Assembly (NCBI GenBank): GCA_034521715.1
Contig: JAXHLY010000013.1
Span: forward strand, 1-64,000
Direction: 5' to 3'
Length of the DNA: 64,000 nucleotides
Origin: Methylohalomonas sp034521715
GTDB lineage: Bacteria; Pseudomonadota; Gammaproteobacteria; Methylohalomonadales; Methylohalomonadaceae
Below the pieces are notes generated by a model. It saw only the letters and a list, made by a program, of their open reading frames with translations, ran no database searches and was not told the origin of the DNA. This document shows, in pieces, positions 61,848 through 64,000 of the stretch (positions are counted from its first letter, which is position 1; the number at the start of each line of letters is the position of its first letter). The translations under genes and the position numbers were made by a program.

Positions 61848-61996
61848 AAGTCCGCGAATGAACGCGAATACACGCAAATAGGGTCAGGATCTCCAAGCCG
61901 GGCATACATCGTTATGTCTCAGGATTACGGTCTATGTCTCGTAAATTAGATTTTTTCTTTTATCCCTTCGCGTTCATTTGCGTTTATTTGCGGACT
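61848..61996. repeat. Inverted repeat, GTCCGCGAATGAACGCGAAT family
   Basis: The left arm (61848-61880) and right arm (61969-61996) are near-complements built of CGCGAATNAACGCAAAT-like words. About 90 AT-rich bases lie between. It fills the gap between the rpmA terminator and obgE, ending 22 bases before the obgE start. Confidence 0.8.
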
Positions 61997-62018
61997 GATT
62001 TTCATATGATAAATCGCC

Positions 62019-63086
62019 ATGAAATTCGTTGACGAAGCCACAATCCGGGTCGAGGCCGGCAAGGGCGGCAACGGCTGCCTGAGTTTCCGGCGGGAAAAAT
62101 TCGTCCCCAGGGGCGGGCCCGACGGCGGTGACGGCGGCGACGGCGGCAGCGTTTACCTGGTGGTCGATACGGGCCTGAACACGCTGGTGGATTTTCGCCA
62201 CGAGCGCCTGTTCCGCGCCGATAACGGCCGCCCGGGCATGGGCAGCAACCGCACCGGCAAAAGCGGCGACGATCTCCATATACGGGTGCCGCAGGGCACG
62301 CTGGTTTACGATGCCGACACCGAGGAACTGATCGGTGACCTGGTCGACGAAGACAGGCCCCTGAGGGTGGCCCAGGGCGGTTTCCACGGCATCGGTAACG
62401 CCCGCTTCAAGAGCAGTACCAACCGCGCGCCACGACAGACAACACCGGGCAAGCCCGGCGAACAGCGCAATCTGAAACTGGTGCTGCAGGTGCTGGCCGA
62501 TGTCGGCCTGCTGGGCAAGCCCAATGCCGGCAAGTCGACCCTGCTCAGCCGGGTCAGCGCGGCGCGGCCGAAGGTGGCGGATTATCCATTCACCACCCTC
62601 TACCCGCATCTCGGCGTGGTGAAAACGGGCAGCGAATCGAGTTTCGTTATGGCCGATATCCCGGGATTAATCGAGGGCGCGGCCGAGGGCGCCGGACTGG
62701 GCCACCAGTTCCTGCGTCATCTGTCACGCACGCAATTGTTGCTGCATCTGGTGGATGCCGGTCCCGATCGAACGCCGCAGGCTATTGCCGCGGATATCCG
62801 CGAGATTGAAACCGAGCTGCGGCAATATGATACCGGCCTGCTGGACAGGCCGCGCTGGCTGGTACTGAACAAGCTGGATCTTTATGCCGAAGACCAGCGC
62901 GAGGCCCGCACCGACGAACTCCGGCGGGCACTGGACTGGCAGGGTGAACTGTTTGCCATATCCGGCGCCAGCGGCTGGGGCTGCAATGAACTGACGGCCG
63001 CCGTGCAACAGGCCGTGGACGAACGGGCCGGGGAGCGGCCGGCGACGCAGGAAACCGACAGTGAGCACACGATCGAAACTGACTAG
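62019..63086 (+). CDS. obgE: GTPase ObgE/CgtA
   Basis: Ribosome-associated GTPase for 50S assembly and stress control. It has 355 residues. The glycine-rich Obg fold spans about 1-158 (GKGGNGCLSFRREKFVPRGG, GDGGDGGSVY). The G domain shows G1 GKPNAGKSTL near 168, switch II ADIPGLIEGA, and NKLD near 286. The tail after 330 is short and acidic. It overlaps proB by 26 bases. Confidence 0.97.
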   Translation: MKFVDEATIRVEAGKGGNGCLSFRREKFVPRGGPDGGDGGDGGSVYLVVDTGLNTLVDFRHERLFRADNGRPGMGSNRTGKSGDDLHIRVPQGTLVYDADTEELIGDLVDEDRPLRVAQGGFHGIGNARFKSSTNRAPRQTTPGKPGEQRNLKLVLQVLADVGLLGKPNAGKSTLLSRVSAARPKVADYPFTTLYPHLGVVKTGSESSFVMADIPGLIEGAAEGAGLGHQFLRHLSRTQLLLHLVDAGPDRTPQAIAADIREIETELRQYDTGLLDRPRWLVLNKLDLYAEDQREARTDELRRALDWQGELFAISGASGWGCNELTAAVQQAVDERAGERPATQETDSEHTIETD

Positions 63087-64000
63087 CGCCCGGCGCTGGG
63101 TGGTCAAGCTGGGTAGCGCCATTCTGACCAACAATGGCTGTGGTCTGCGCATGGAATCGCTGGCGGCCTGGGCCAGCCAGATCGTCACCCTGCGCGAGCG
63201 CGGACACGAGGTGGTGCTGGTGTCTTCCGGTTCCGTGGCCGAGGGTATCGTGCGCCTGGGACTGAAAAGCCGGCCGCAGGCCGTGCACGAACTCCAGGCC
63301 GCCGCCGCCGTGGGCCAGATGGGCCTGATCCAGGCCTATGAAACCTGTTTCCAGCAGCACGGCATGCGCACGGCCCAGGTGCTGCTGACTCATGACGATA
63401 TCGCCGATCGCAAGCGTTACCTGAATGCGCGTAGCACCCTGCGCACGCTGATCAAAATGGGTGTGGTGCCGATCATTAACGAGAACGATACCGTGGCCAC
63501 CGATGAAATCCGCTTTGGCGATAACGATACCCTGGCCGGGCTGGTCGCCAACCTGGTCGAGGCCCACGCACTGATCATCCTCACCGATCAGCAGGGGCTG
63601 TATAACCGTGACCCGCGCCGCCATCCGGATGCGGAACTCGTCAGCGAGGGCCGGGCCGGCGATCCGGCACTGGAGGCGATGGCCGGGGCAAGCACGGCGC
63701 TCGGCCGCGGTGGCATGACTACCAAGCTGCGGGCGGCGGCCGTGGCGGCCAAGTCCGGGGCGCAGACGGTCATCGCCTCGGGACTGGAGCAGGATGTGCT
63801 GTTACGCATCAGCCAGGGAGAATCCCTGGGGACATTATTGATCGCCGAGCGCACTCCGCTGGCCGCGCGCAAGCAGTGGCTGGCCGGCCAGTCGATCGTA
63901 CGTGGCCGGCTGACGCTGGATGACGGCGCTGTTCGCGTGCTGCGCGAACAGGGCAAGAGCCTGCTCGCGGTCGGCGTGACAGCGGTGGAGGGGGACTTTC
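63061..64000 (+). CDS. proB: Glutamate 5-kinase, 3' end beyond the window
   Basis: First enzyme of proline synthesis, phosphorylating glutamate. The frame starts at GTG 63061, inside the end of obgE, and stays open to the window edge (313 codons). Motifs are VVKLGSAIL near 14-22, VSSGSVAEG, the IINENDTVAT loop and RFGDNDTLAGLVANLVEA, then GRGGMTTKLRAA (ATP site). The PUA domain begins near residue 275 (RKQWLAGQSIVRGRLTLDDG). Proline can act as an osmolyte, which would suit the betaine genes, but no feedback-resistant change can be judged from sequence. Confidence 0.95.
   Translation, partial: MSTRSKLTSARRWVVKLGSAILTNNGCGLRMESLAAWASQIVTLRERGHEVVLVSSGSVAEGIVRLGLKSRPQAVHELQAAAAVGQMGLIQAYETCFQQHGMRTAQVLLTHDDIADRKRYLNARSTLRTLIKMGVVPIINENDTVATDEIRFGDNDTLAGLVANLVEAHALIILTDQQGLYNRDPRRHPDAELVSEGRAGDPALEAMAGASTALGRGGMTTKLRAAAVAAKSGAQTVIASGLEQDVLLRISQGESLGTLLIAERTPLAARKQWLAGQSIVRGRLTLDDGAVRVLREQGKSLLAVGVTAVEGDF

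Overview
This window is a chromosomal segment of a moderately GC-rich gammaproteobacterium. Order-specific neighbourhoods point there: yciO-trpS-scpA-scpB-rluB, tpiA-secG-tRNA-Leu(GAG)-nuoA, ispB/rplU-rpmA-obgE-proB, and a dam-bolA-yciI-yciB group. De novo glycine betaine synthesis genes (glycine/sarcosine and sarcosine/dimethylglycine methyltransferases), a hopanoid cluster and an Mrp-like membrane module suggest a halotolerant or halophilic, respiring organism, perhaps from the Chromatiales/Ectothiorhodospira area. The species cannot be named from the sequence.

Layout. 1-4.3 kb: a heavy-metal RND pump (CzcA type) and a cation diffusion facilitator. 4.3-7.1 kb: a VKOR-thioredoxin fusion and a YadG/YadH-type ABC exporter, on the minus strand. 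7.2-9.2 kb: a tandem hairpin array and the betaine synthesis pair. 10-14.2 kb: cold-shock protein, an IS5-like MITE, ybjQ, dapE, dam, bolA, yciI, yciB. 14.3-20.9 kb: yciO, trpS, scpA, scpB, rluB, a MagIII-like glycosylase, tpiA, secG. 20.9-36.7 kb: tRNA-Leu and the complete 14-gene nuo operon (nuoC and nuoD separate) with a DUF2818 gene. 36.7-39.3 kb: nsrR, psd, PCuAC and Sco, on the minus strand. 39.4-46.7 kb: an S9 peptidase and a five-gene MrpC/D-like antiporter module without MrpA, B, E, F or G. 47.2-56.0 kb: a minus-strand hopanoid cluster (hpnN, a PhyH dioxygenase, hpnG, shc, squalene synthase, an hpnO remnant, hpnL). 56.4-64 kb: a CDP-alcohol phosphotransferase, a GGDEF/EAL protein, two small hypothetical genes, tRNA-Pro(CGG), ispB, rplU, rpmA, obgE and the start of proB.

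Sequence quality matters. At least eleven genes are broken by small indels, and most lie in the first 16 kb. They include indispensable genes such as trpS, nuoG and nuoL, so assembly or sequencing error is the likeliest cause. Spans given for these genes join the pieces.

The segment is rich in intergenic inverted repeats of several unrelated families. Two copies of a GGGGACAGTTTAC palindrome, a betaine-gene hairpin array, REP-like hairpins inside nuo, and a MITE with a CTAA target duplication are the clearest. Most notable biologically are the dioxygenase embedded in the hopanoid cluster next to a truncated hpnO, the reduced Mrp-like module, and two matching TACCCCA palindromes that look like LuxR/FixJ-type operators.
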